DNA of 64,000 bases, from assembly GCA_913777665.1 (NCBI GenBank), contig CAJYTF010000026.1, forward strand, positions 55,226 through 119,225, read 5' to 3'. The translations under genes were made by a program, and so were the position numbers. The notes under the pieces were generated by a model that was not told where the DNA came from, made no database searches, and was given only the letters and a program-made list of their open reading frames with translations. The stretch is from an uncultured Myroides sp. GTDB taxonomy: Bacteria; Bacteroidota; Bacteroidia; Flavobacteriales; Flavobacteriaceae. Below are positions 38,078-47,310 of this stretch, in pieces (position 1 is the first letter of the stretch; every line of letters starts with the position of its first letter).

Positions 38078-40468
38078 ATGAATAGATTAATAAAAAAAGT
38101 GGCTGTTATTGGTTCCGGAATCATGGGTTCGGGCATCGCCTGTCACTTTGCAAACATTGGCGTTCAGGTATTGCTTTTGGATATTATTCCAAACCAATTG
38201 ACCGAAGCCGAAGAAAAAAAAGGACTTACGCTTAACGATAAAGTGGTAAGAAACCGTATGGTGAACGATAATTTGGCAACTGCCTTAAAATCGAACCCCT
38301 CGCCTATTTATGATAAAAAATTTGCCGACAGAATTTCGACAGGAAACACAACGGATGATCTTCCGAAAATTAAAGATGTTGATTGGATTATTGAAGTTGT
38401 TGTTGAACGTTTGGATATTAAAAAGGCAGTTTACGAGCAAATCGAAAAATATCGTAAACCGGGAACTTTGATTACATCTAACACTTCAGGGATTCCGATT
38501 CATTTTATGAGCGAAGGACGAAGCGAAGATTTTCAGGAACATTTCTGCGGAACACACTTTTTTAATCCGGTTAGATACTTAAAATTATTCGAAATTATTC
38601 CAGGACCAAAAACCAAACCTGAAGTCTTATCGTTCTTAAACAATTACGGCGAAAAATTCTTGGGAAAAACATCGGTTGTAGCTAAAGATACTCCGGCATT
38701 TATTGGAAACCGCATTGGTATTTACGGCATCATGAGTCTGTTTCATTTGGTAAAAGAAATGGGTATGACTATTGAAGAAGTCGATAAATTGACCGGTCCG
38801 GTGATTGGCAGACCAAAATCGGCAACTTTCCGTACGGTAGATGTGGTTGGTTTGGATACTTTGGTGCATGTTGCAAATGGTTTGTACGAAAATGTTCCGA
38901 ACGATGAAGCGCACGAATTGTTCAAACTTCCCGATTTTATCAACCACATGATGGAAAATAAATGGTTGGGTAGCAAAACAAAACAAGGTTTCTATAAAAA
39001 AGTTGATAAAGATATTCTTTCACTTGATTTGAATTCATTAGAATATCGCCCGAACAAAAAAGCATCTTTCCAAACATTAGAACTAACCAAAACCATTGAT
39101 AATGTAATTGATCGTTTCAAGGTTTTAGTGAACGGAAAAGACAAAGCTGGCGAATTTTACCGTAAATCTTTTGCGGGTATGTTTGTGTATGTTTCTAACC
39201 GCGTACCCGAAATTACCGATGATTTATATAAGATAGACGATGCCATGAAAGCGGGTTTTGGCTGGGAACACGGACCTTTCCAAATTTGGGATGCCATTGG
39301 TGTTGAAAAAGGTATCGAATTGATAAAAGAAAACGGCGAAAATGTTGCTGAATGGGTTAATGAAATGTTGACATCTGGCAACAAATCTTTCTACACTGTA
39401 AAAGAAGGGGCTACCTATTATTATGATATCGAATCAAAATTGCAAAAGAAAATTCCGGGACAAGATGCGTTCATCATTTTAAACAACATTCGCGATACCA
39501 AAAAAGTTTGGAGCAATGCCGATTCTACTTTGTTTGATTTAGGTGATGGAATTTTAAATCTGGAATTTCATTCAAAAATGAACTCGATTGGTGGTGGTGT
39601 CATTAGTGGAATTAATAAAGCAATCGATCTTGCCGAAAAAGAATACAGCGGTTTGGTTATTGGAAATCAGGCAGCAAATTTCTCTGTCGGTGCCAATTTA
39701 GGAATGATATTTATGATGGCAGTTGAGCAAGAATACGATGAATTGAATTTTGCCATAAAATCGTTCCAAGATACCATGATGCGTATTCGTTATTCAGGTA
39801 TTCCGGTAATTGCAGCTCCACATGGAATGACGCTTGGTGGCGGTTGTGAATTGGTGATGCATTCAGACAAAGCCGTTGCAGCAGCAGAAACTTATATTGG
39901 TTTGGTTGAATTTGGTGTAGGTGTAATTCCTGGCGGTGGCGGATCTAAAGAAATGACGTTACGCGCTTCGGATCAATTCAAAAAGAACGATGTTAAACTG
40001 AATATTCTTCAAGAATATTTCTTAACTGTGGGAACTGCAAAAGTAGCAACATCGGCTTACGAAGGATTTGATAACGGCGTGCTTTTACCAACCAAAGATA
40101 TTGTAGTGGTAAATAAAGACCGACAAATTGCCGAAGCTAAAAAACACGCGTTGTTAATGGCAGAAGCCGGTTACACGCAACCTGTCCAACGAAAAGATAT
40201 TTTGGTTTTGGGTAAACAGGCATTGGGTGCTTTCTTGGTTGGAACAGACGGAATGACTGCTGGAAATTACATTTCTGATCACGATAAAAAAATTGCCAAT
40301 AAACTGGCTTACGTAATGGCAGGTGGTGATTTGTCTGAACCTACATTGGTATCCGAACAATATTTATTAGATCTGGAACGCGAAGCTTTTTTAAGTTTAT
40401 GTACCGAACGTAAAACATTAGAACGTATTCAGTTTATGTTAACTAAAGGGAAACCGTTGCGTAATTAA
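38078..40468 (+). CDS. 3-hydroxyacyl-CoA dehydrogenase / enoyl-CoA hydratase (FadN/FadJ-like)
   Basis: VAVIGSGIMGSGIACHFANIGVQVLLLD; HFFNPVRYLKLFEIIPG; GMTLGGGCELVMHSD. Confidence 0.94.
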   Translation: MNRLIKKVAVIGSGIMGSGIACHFANIGVQVLLLDIIPNQLTEAEEKKGLTLNDKVVRNRMVNDNLATALKSNPSPIYDKKFADRISTGNTTDDLPKIKDVDWIIEVVVERLDIKKAVYEQIEKYRKPGTLITSNTSGIPIHFMSEGRSEDFQEHFCGTHFFNPVRYLKLFEIIPGPKTKPEVLSFLNNYGEKFLGKTSVVAKDTPAFIGNRIGIYGIMSLFHLVKEMGMTIEEVDKLTGPVIGRPKSATFRTVDVVGLDTLVHVANGLYENVPNDEAHELFKLPDFINHMMENKWLGSKTKQGFYKKVDKDILSLDLNSLEYRPNKKASFQTLELTKTIDNVIDRFKVLVNGKDKAGEFYRKSFAGMFVYVSNRVPEITDDLYKIDDAMKAGFGWEHGPFQIWDAIGVEKGIELIKENGENVAEWVNEMLTSGNKSFYTVKEGATYYYDIESKLQKKIPGQDAFIILNNIRDTKKVWSNADSTLFDLGDGILNLEFHSKMNSIGGGVISGINKAIDLAEKEYSGLVIGNQAANFSVGANLGMIFMMAVEQEYDELNFAIKSFQDTMMRIRYSGIPVIAAPHGMTLGGGCELVMHSDKAVAAAETYIGLVEFGVGVIPGGGGSKEMTLRASDQFKKNDVKLNILQEYFLTVGTAKVATSAYEGFDNGVLLPTKDIVVVNKDRQIAEAKKHALLMAEAGYTQPVQRKDILVLGKQALGAFLVGTDGMTAGNYISDHDKKIANKLAYVMAGGDLSEPTLVSEQYLLDLEREAFLSLCTERKTLERIQFMLTKGKPLRN

Positions 40469-40475
40469 TTAAGAA

Positions 40476-40893
40476 TTGAGTAGTGAGATTTTAGAATTTA
40501 GATTTCTATCGTATGCATAAAATTGAAGATTTAATAGTTTGGAAGAAAGCAATTCAGCTAACAAAAGAAGTTTATTTGCTTTCAGCGAAAATTCCTAATG
40601 ACGAAAAATTTGGAATTATTTCTCAAATTAAAAGATGCTCTGTTTCAATCCCTTCGAATATAGCTGAAGGAGCTGGTAGAAATTCAAATAACGAGTTTAA
40701 ACATTTTTTAGGAATTGCAAATGGATCGTGTTATGAGTTATAAACTCAGTTAATATTAATAAAAGAATTAAATCTAACAAATGAAATAATTGAAATTGAT
40801 TCTTTAATTGAAAAATGTATCGAAATTCAAAAAATGATTTATTCTTTCAAAACAAAAATTGTACAGTCTAATATCTAACATCTCAATACTAAA
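40476..40893. mobile_element. IVS-like element: four-helix-bundle ORF bracketed by imperfect inverted repeats
   Basis: Left arm 40476-40505 TTGAGTAGTGAGATTTTAGAATTTAGATTT; reverse complement of right arm 40864-40893 TTTAGTATTGAGATGTTAGATATTAGACTG. Confidence 0.5.
40513..40878 (+). pseudogene. Four helix bundle protein (S23/23S rRNA IVP family, TIGR02436-like) with in-frame TAA at 40741-40743
   Basis: LIVWKKAIQLTKEVYLLSAKIPNDEKFGIISQIKRCSVSIPSNIAEGAGRNSNNEFKHFLGIANGSCYEL*TQLILIKELNLTNE...; the family continues past the stop in the same frame. Confidence 0.85.
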
Positions 40894-40911
40894 ATCTAAA
40901 AACAAGAAAAT

Positions 40912-42093
40912 ATGAAAACAGCATATATAGTAAAAGCTTATAGAACAGCCGTTGGTAAAGCACCAAAAGGATTGTTCCGTTTTAAAAGACCCGATGAATT
41001 GGCGGCAGAAACCATTGAGTTTATGATGAATAAAGTGCCGCAATTAGACAAAAAGCTTATCGATGACGTAATGGTTGGCAACGCCATGCCTGAAGCCGAA
41101 CAAGGTTTAAACATGGCTCGATTAATCTCATTAATGGGATTAAAAATTACCGATGTTCCTGGGGTTACCGTTAACCGTTATTGCGCATCGGGAATTGAAA
41201 CTATTGGTATGGCAACAGCAAAAATTCAGTCTGGAATGGCAGATTGTATCATTGCAGGTGGCGCAGAATCTATGAGTTTTATTCCAATGGGTGGTTACCG
41301 TGCAACGCCTGATTATAAAGTTACAGCTGCCGGTCACGAAGATTATTATTGGGGAATGGGCTTAACTGCCGAAGCTGTTGCAAAGCAGTTTAATGTTTCG
41401 CGTGAAGATCAGGATCAGTTTTCGTTTGAATCGCACATGAAAGCTTTAAAAGCACAGGCAGATGGTAAATTTGATAGCCAAATTGTGCCAATTACCGTTG
41501 AAGATACTTTTATTAATGATAAAGGTAAAAAAGAAACAAAATCGTACGTTGTAACTAAAGACGAAGGTCCACGTGCAGGAACAAGTGTAGAAGCATTAGC
41601 AAAATTAAAACCTGTTTTTGCTGCCGATGGATCTGTTACTGCAGGAAATTCCTCTCAAATGTCCGATGGCGCTGCGTTTGTTTTAGTAATGTCCGAAGAA
41701 ATGGTGAAAGAATTAAACCTAGAACCAATTGCTCGATTGGTAACTTTTGCATCTGCTGGAGTCGAACCACGCATTATGGGAATTGGTCCTGTAAAAGCCA
41801 TTCCAAAAGCATTAAAACAAGCAGGATTACAACAAAACGATATCGAACTGATCGAACTAAACGAAGCCTTTGCAGCGCAATCGTTAGCTGTAATTCGCGA
41901 GTTAGATCTAAATCCTGAAATCATCAACGTAAATGGTGGAGCCATCGCATTAGGTCACCCATTAGGATGTACTGGAGCAAAACTGTCTGTTCAATTATTC
42001 GATGAAATGAAGCGTCGCGGTAATAAATATGGAATGGTAACCATGTGTGTTGGAACTGGACAAGGAACAGCAGGGATCTATGAGTTGCTTTAA
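40912..42093 (+). CDS. Acetyl-CoA acyltransferase (thiolase)
   Basis: VNRYCASGIETIGMA; NVNGGAIALGHPLGCTGAK; GMVTMCVGTGQGTA. Confidence 0.95.
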   Translation: MKTAYIVKAYRTAVGKAPKGLFRFKRPDELAAETIEFMMNKVPQLDKKLIDDVMVGNAMPEAEQGLNMARLISLMGLKITDVPGVTVNRYCASGIETIGMATAKIQSGMADCIIAGGAESMSFIPMGGYRATPDYKVTAAGHEDYYWGMGLTAEAVAKQFNVSREDQDQFSFESHMKALKAQADGKFDSQIVPITVEDTFINDKGKKETKSYVVTKDEGPRAGTSVEALAKLKPVFAADGSVTAGNSSQMSDGAAFVLVMSEEMVKELNLEPIARLVTFASAGVEPRIMGIGPVKAIPKALKQAGLQQNDIELIELNEAFAAQSLAVIRELDLNPEIINVNGGAIALGHPLGCTGAKLSVQLFDEMKRRGNKYGMVTMCVGTGQGTAGIYELL

Positions 42094-42111
42094 TTTAAGA
42101 AGATAGAACAT

Positions 42112-42527
42112 AGAGAAAAGAGAATAGATTGTTATGAATGTAGGAAAGAGACATAATTATAAGAATTTAAAGATTTGGCAATTAGCATTGGAGATAGCTA
42201 ATAACATTTCTGATATTCTATTAAATTTCCCTATTCATGAAAAATACAGCCTTAATTCGCAAATTAGTCGTTGTTCTATTTCAATCCCATCGAATATTGC
42301 AGAAGGTTCTGCGAGAACAGATAAATCTTTTAGTCATTTTCTAGATGTTTCTTTAGGATCATCTTTTGAATTACTCACACAATTACATATTGCACAACAT
42401 AGAAATTATATCAATCAAGAGCTTTTTAATCAACTCGAAAATAAAATAGAAGAATTTCAACGCATGACAATGGCTTTTCAAAACAATTTGAAATAGTCTA
42501 TCATCTATATTCTATTTTCTTTTCTCT
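42112..42527. mobile_element. Second IVS-like element: four-helix-bundle ORF bracketed by imperfect inverted repeats
   Basis: Left arm 42112-42128 AGAGAAAAGAGAATAGA; reverse complement of right arm 42511-42527 AGAGAAAAGAAAATAGA (1 mismatch in 17). Confidence 0.5.
42134..42496 (+). CDS. Four helix bundle protein (S23/23S rRNA IVP family)
   Basis: LKIWQLALEIANNISDILLNFPIHEKYSLNSQISRCSISIPSNIAEGSARTDKSFSHFLDVSLGSSFELLTQLHIA. Confidence 0.92.
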   Translation: MNVGKRHNYKNLKIWQLALEIANNISDILLNFPIHEKYSLNSQISRCSISIPSNIAEGSARTDKSFSHFLDVSLGSSFELLTQLHIAQHRNYINQELFNQLENKIEEFQRMTMAFQNNLK

Positions 42528-42543
42528 CAAAAAAACGTAAACA

Positions 42544-44340
42544 ATGGAAAACATCACAAGAGGCGGTCAATTCTTGGTAAAAGAGACCTTGGCAGAAAAT
42601 ATATTTACACCGGAAGATTTTTCGGAAGAACAAAAAATGATGCGCGATTCGGTAAAGGAATTTGTCGATCGTAAAATTTGGGCAAACAAAGATCGATTCG
42701 AGAAAAAAGATTACAAGTTTACAGAAGAATGCATGCGCGAAGCCGGCGAATTAGGCTTTTTAGGTGTTGCTGTTCCTGAAGAATACGGCGGTTTAGGAAT
42801 GGGCTTTGTATCAACCATGCTTACCTGCGACTATATTTCGGGAGCAACCGGTTCTTTTTCAACTGCTTTTGGTGCACATACAGGTATCGGAACCATGCCT
42901 ATTACTTTGTATGGAACCGAAGAACAAAAGCAAAAATATGTACCTAAATTGGCTTCGGGCGAATGGTTTGGATCATACTGTTTAACCGAACCGGGTGCGG
43001 GATCTGACGCAAATTCAGGAAAAACAAAAGCAGAATTAAGTGCCGACGGAAAATCGTACAAAATAAATGGACAAAAAATGTGGATTTCAAACGCAGGTTT
43101 CTGTCATTTAATGATTGTTTTTGCTCGAATCGAAGACGATAAAAACATTACCGGTTTTATTGTGGAATATGATGCCGCAAATGCAAACGGAATTACTTTG
43201 GGCGAAGAAGAACATAAATTGGGAATCCGTGCAAGTTCGACTCGTCAGGTGTTTTTTACCGATACCGTTGTTCCTATTGAAAATATGTTGGGGGGTCGTG
43301 GCGAAGGTTTTAAAATTGCAATGAACGCATTAAACGTGGGTAGAATTAAGTTGGCAGCTGCCTGTTTAGATTCGCAACGCCGATTAATTACACAATCGGT
43401 AAACTATGCCAACGAGCGTGTGCAGTTTAAAACACCTATTGCAAATTTTGGTGCAATTCGATCTAAAATTGCCGAAATCGCTACAAATGCTTATATAGGT
43501 GAATCGGCGGCTTATCGTGCGGCAGGTGATATCGAAAACAGAATCAATGCACGTTTGGCTGAAGGAAATTCGCATCAAGAAGCTGAATTAAAAGGTGTAG
43601 AAGAATTTGCTATTGAATGTTCTATTTTAAAAGTTGCTGTTTCTGAAGATGTTCAGCATTGTGCCGATGAAGGAATTCAGATTTTTGGCGGAATGGGCTT
43701 TTCTGAAGATACACCAATGGAAAGCGCTTGGAGAGATGCCCGTATTTCAAGAATTTATGAAGGAACCAACGAAATAAACCGAATGCTTACTGTTGGTATG
43801 TTAATAAAAAAAGCAATGAAAGGTCATGTTGATTTATTGGGTCCGGCAATGAAAGTTGGCGAAGAATTAATGGGAATACCCGATTTTGAAACTCCAGATT
43901 ATTCTGAATTATTTGCTGAAGAAAAAGAATTGATCGCTAAACTGAAAAAAGCCTTTTTAATGGTTGCAGGATCAGCAGTACAAAAATACGGAACTGATTT
44001 AGACCAGCATCAACAATTATTAATGGCAGCATCAGACATGCTTATTGAAATTTATATGGCAGAATCTGGTATTTTACGTACCGAAAAATTAGTTAAAAAT
44101 ATTGGTGAACTAAACGCTAAAGAACAAATTGCAATGGCAAAGCTGTACTTATACCAAGCGGTAGATATTATTTACACCAAAGGTAAAGAAGGTATTGTTT
44201 CTTTTGCACAAGAAGACGAGCAACGTATGATGTTGATGGGCTTACGTCGTTTTACAAAATACAACAACCAACCGAATGTGATTGAACTAAAAGAAATTAT
44301 TGCAACTAAAGTAATTGCTGATAATAAATATAGTTTTTAA
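42544..44340 (+). CDS. Acyl-CoA dehydrogenase
   Basis: YCLTEPGAGSDANSGKTKAELSADGKSYKINGQKMWISNAGF; QIFGGMGFSEDTPMESAWRDARISRIYEGTNEINRM. Confidence 0.96.
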   Translation: MENITRGGQFLVKETLAENIFTPEDFSEEQKMMRDSVKEFVDRKIWANKDRFEKKDYKFTEECMREAGELGFLGVAVPEEYGGLGMGFVSTMLTCDYISGATGSFSTAFGAHTGIGTMPITLYGTEEQKQKYVPKLASGEWFGSYCLTEPGAGSDANSGKTKAELSADGKSYKINGQKMWISNAGFCHLMIVFARIEDDKNITGFIVEYDAANANGITLGEEEHKLGIRASSTRQVFFTDTVVPIENMLGGRGEGFKIAMNALNVGRIKLAAACLDSQRRLITQSVNYANERVQFKTPIANFGAIRSKIAEIATNAYIGESAAYRAAGDIENRINARLAEGNSHQEAELKGVEEFAIECSILKVAVSEDVQHCADEGIQIFGGMGFSEDTPMESAWRDARISRIYEGTNEINRMLTVGMLIKKAMKGHVDLLGPAMKVGEELMGIPDFETPDYSELFAEEKELIAKLKKAFLMVAGSAVQKYGTDLDQHQQLLMAASDMLIEIYMAESGILRTEKLVKNIGELNAKEQIAMAKLYLYQAVDIIYTKGKEGIVSFAQEDEQRMMLMGLRRFTKYNNQPNVIELKEIIATKVIADNKYSF

Positions 44341-44356
44341 GGTTATTAAAGATTAC

Positions 44357-44388
44357 AAAAAAAGCTGTTCAAATGAACAGCTTTTTTA
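44357..44388. terminator. Bidirectional terminator at the end of the beta-oxidation operon
   Basis: AAAAAAAGCTGTTC AAAT GAACAGCTTTTTT. Confidence 0.85.
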
Positions 44389-44395
44389 TTCTAAA

Positions 44396-46084
44396 TTAGC
44401 GAACTAATTTTTTGTACTTGATACGTGTTGGTGCAACATCACCTAAACGTTTTTTACGGTTTTCTTCGTATTCAGAAAAAGATCCTTCAAAGAAATAAAC
44501 TTCAGAGTCTCCTTCAAAAGCTAAGATATGCGTGCAAACACGGTCTAAAAACCAACGGTCGTGCGAAATAATTACGGCGCAACCTGCAAAATTTTCCAAA
44601 CCTTCTTCTAAAGCTCGTAATGTATTAATATCCAAATCATTGGTAGGCTCATCTAACAACAAAACGTTCCCTTCTTCTTTCAAAGTCATTGCCAAGTGCA
44701 AACGGTTTCGCTCACCACCCGATAATGCAGAAACTTTTTTGTTTTGATCTGATCCTGCAAAGTTAAAACGCGATAAATAAGCACGCGCATTTACTTGGCG
44801 ACCACCCATCATGATTAATTCCTGACCTTCGGCAAAATTATCATAGATCGATTTTTCTGTATCAATATTTTTGTGCGATTGATCTACATAAGCAATTTTC
44901 ACGGTATCACCTACTACGAATTCTCCAGAATCGGCTTTTTGCTCGTCCATAATCATACGGAAAATAGTAGATTTACCTGCACCATTTGGTCCGATAATTC
45001 CAACAATACCTGCTTGCGGCAATGTGAAGTTTAAATTATCGTACAAAATTTTATCTCCGAATGCTTTCGCAACACCTTTGGCTTCAATAACATTTGTACC
45101 TAAACGTGGTCCGTTTGGAATATATATTTCCAGTTTTTCTTCTAATTGTTTTTGATCTTCGTTCAGCAAGCGGTCGTAATTCTGTAAACGCGCCTTTTGC
45201 TTTGTTTGACGACCTTTTGCTCCCTGACGAACCCAATCTAACTCACGTTCTAAGGTTTTTCTACGTTTCGATGCCGTTTTTTCTTCCTGCTCTAAACGTT
45301 TTGCTTTTTGATCTAACCAAGAAGAGTAGTTTCCTTTCCACGGAATACCTTCTCCCCTGTCTAATTCTAAAATCCATCCAGCAACATTATCCAAGAAATA
45401 ACGGTCGTGCGTTACGGCGATAATTGTTCCTTTATATTGTTGCAAATGTTGTTCTAACCAATGAACCGACTCGGCATCTAAGTGGTTGGTTGGCTCATCT
45501 AACAATAAAACATCTGGTTCTTGCAACAACAAACGACACAAAGCTACACGGCGACGTTCACCACCAGAAAGTACCGAAATTGGCGTATCTGGTTCCGGAC
45601 AACGAAGTGCATCCATAGCAACTTCTAACTTATTATCTAATTCCCAACCGCCTACTGCATCAATTTTATCCTGTAAATCTGCCTGGCGATCCATTAATTT
45701 CTGCATTTTGTCTGCATCTTCATAAACCTCTGGCAAACCAAACATATCGTTAATTTTGTTGAACTCGTCTAAAATAGCCACAACTTCTGCCATTCCTTCA
45801 CGAACGACTTCAATCACGGTTTTAGTTTCATCTAACTGCGGTTCCTGTTCTAAATAACCAACGGTATAACCTGGTGCAAAAACCACATCTCCTTGGTAAT
45901 TTTTATCGGCACCTGCAATAATTTTAAGTAAAGATGATTTTCCTGAACCATTTAAACCTAAAATTCCAATTTTAGCTCCGTAAAAAAAGCTTAAATAAAT
46001 ATCTTTAAGCACTGTTTTGTTTGTCGATGAGTAAGTTTTACTCACTTTCGACATTGAAAAGATTACTTTTTTATCGTCTGACAT
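44396..46084 (-). CDS. ettA: Energy-dependent translational throttle protein EttA-like (ABC-F)
   Basis: Two ABC domains (GLNGSGKSSLLKII, GPNGAGKSTIFRMI), LSGGERRRVALCRLLLQEPDVLLLDEPTNHLDAESV, linker WVRQGAKGRQTKQKARL. Confidence 0.93.
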   Translation of the reverse strand: MSDDKKVIFSMSKVSKTYSSTNKTVLKDIYLSFFYGAKIGILGLNGSGKSSLLKIIAGADKNYQGDVVFAPGYTVGYLEQEPQLDETKTVIEVVREGMAEVVAILDEFNKINDMFGLPEVYEDADKMQKLMDRQADLQDKIDAVGGWELDNKLEVAMDALRCPEPDTPISVLSGGERRRVALCRLLLQEPDVLLLDEPTNHLDAESVHWLEQHLQQYKGTIIAVTHDRYFLDNVAGWILELDRGEGIPWKGNYSSWLDQKAKRLEQEEKTASKRRKTLERELDWVRQGAKGRQTKQKARLQNYDRLLNEDQKQLEEKLEIYIPNGPRLGTNVIEAKGVAKAFGDKILYDNLNFTLPQAGIVGIIGPNGAGKSTIFRMIMDEQKADSGEFVVGDTVKIAYVDQSHKNIDTEKSIYDNFAEGQELIMMGGRQVNARAYLSRFNFAGSDQNKKVSALSGGERNRLHLAMTLKEEGNVLLLDEPTNDLDINTLRALEEGLENFAGCAVIISHDRWFLDRVCTHILAFEGDSEVYFFEGSFSEYEENRKKRLGDVAPTRIKYKKLVR

Positions 46085-46202
46085 AATATTTTTTAGTATA
46101 TTTTTAGATACACATCAAAAATACCACTTAAAATTGTATTAATAAAAATTTATTTGATTGCAGATAAAAATCTGTTTTGTATTTTTGAATAAAAATAGAA
46201 AT

Positions 46203-46415
46203 ATGGAATTTACAGAGAACTTTAGAAAATCGAATAATTTTAGAATTAACGGTCAAATGCTTTATATAACAGATGCAAATGGTCATGAATTAGAACTTTT
46301 TGTTGGCGAAGAAATTGAAGCTGCAAGATGGAGCGACGAAGGCAGATTGCTTGTTGTTTTAAAAAGCGGAGCAGTTAGATCGTACGAAAACGAGATTAAT
46401 TATATTAAAATCTAA
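46203..46415 (+). CDS. Small conserved-looking hypothetical protein (70 aa)
   Basis: MEFTENFRKSNNFRINGQMLYITDANGHELELFVGEEIEAARWSDEGRLLVVLKSGAVRSYENEINYIKI; own terminator downstream. Confidence 0.65.
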   Translation: MEFTENFRKSNNFRINGQMLYITDANGHELELFVGEEIEAARWSDEGRLLVVLKSGAVRSYENEINYIKI

Positions 46416-46448
46416 TAAAAAAGGAACTTTTAAGAAGTTCCTTTTTTT
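46416..46448. terminator. Bidirectional terminator
   Basis: AAAAAAGGAACTT TTAAG AAGTTCCTTTTTTT. Confidence 0.8.
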
Positions 46449-47254
46449 ATGCCGAATTCTGTCCAAGCACATTTATTTCTTTTAGTTTTTTCGCGAATTT
46501 GCTTATTAACAGCCAATGCCTTTTCGTTTACATAACCACGGGCATGATCTAAATGCACACAAGTTGTACTATAACGTATTTGTTTACCTTTTATGCCTTT
46601 GTTTATCAAGCGTTCGCCCAATTCACGGTCTTCACCGCCATATTCCATTCGTTCATCAAAGCCGTTAACCGCTAAAATATCTTTTTTCCAAGCTGAAGAA
46701 TTATGTCCGTTCCATGAGGGTGTTGTTGGAGTAATAAAGTTTAAAAAATCACTTTTAAATCCGAAAGAATTCAATTTATTGTTTTTAAAAGATTTCTTCA
46801 TTCCGTGAGCAATTAACCAATCAACATTAAAGCAATTGCCCGAAAGTATATCTTCTTTCGATATCAATTTTGATAAATCCATTGACAATTTATGATATCC
46901 GCCAGAAAGAAAAACGTTAGGTTTACGTAATTTCTCATGTACTTCAACAAAATCTTTTCGCGGAATACAGTCGCCATCGGTCATAATTATATAATCGGTC
47001 GATGTTTCTGTAACAGCTTTGTTTAGAATAATTGTTTTCTGAAAACCGTTGTTTTCATGCCAAACATGTTTAATAGGAAACGCCACCTGTGATTGAAGCT
47101 TCACTATTAAATTAGCGGTTTCTTCAGTTGATCCATCATCGGCAATAACAACTTCAAACTGTTTGTAAGTCTGTGCCGAAAATCCCCAAATAACCTTTTC
47201 TAACCATTCGGGCGAATTATATGTACTAACAATTATGGAAATATTTGGTTTCAT
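46430..47254 (-). CDS. Glycosyltransferase family 2
   Basis: ISIIVSTYNSPEWLEKVI, ADDGSTEET, MTDGDCIPRKDF, GGEDRELGERL. Confidence 0.92.
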   Translation of the reverse strand: MKPNISIIVSTYNSPEWLEKVIWGFSAQTYKQFEVVIADDGSTEETANLIVKLQSQVAFPIKHVWHENNGFQKTIILNKAVTETSTDYIIMTDGDCIPRKDFVEVHEKLRKPNVFLSGGYHKLSMDLSKLISKEDILSGNCFNVDWLIAHGMKKSFKNNKLNSFGFKSDFLNFITPTTPSWNGHNSSAWKKDILAVNGFDERMEYGGEDRELGERLINKGIKGKQIRYSTTCVHLDHARGYVNEKALAVNKQIREKTKRNKCAWTEFGIKKGTS

Positions 47255-47310
47255 GCAAGCAAATATAGAGTATTTTAATATTTTTGTAGAAATAACTTTT
47301 TATAAAAAGT

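Noticed and set aside
45094-45423. 109-aa plus-strand ORF
   Set aside because: Antisense to ettA; no coding signature
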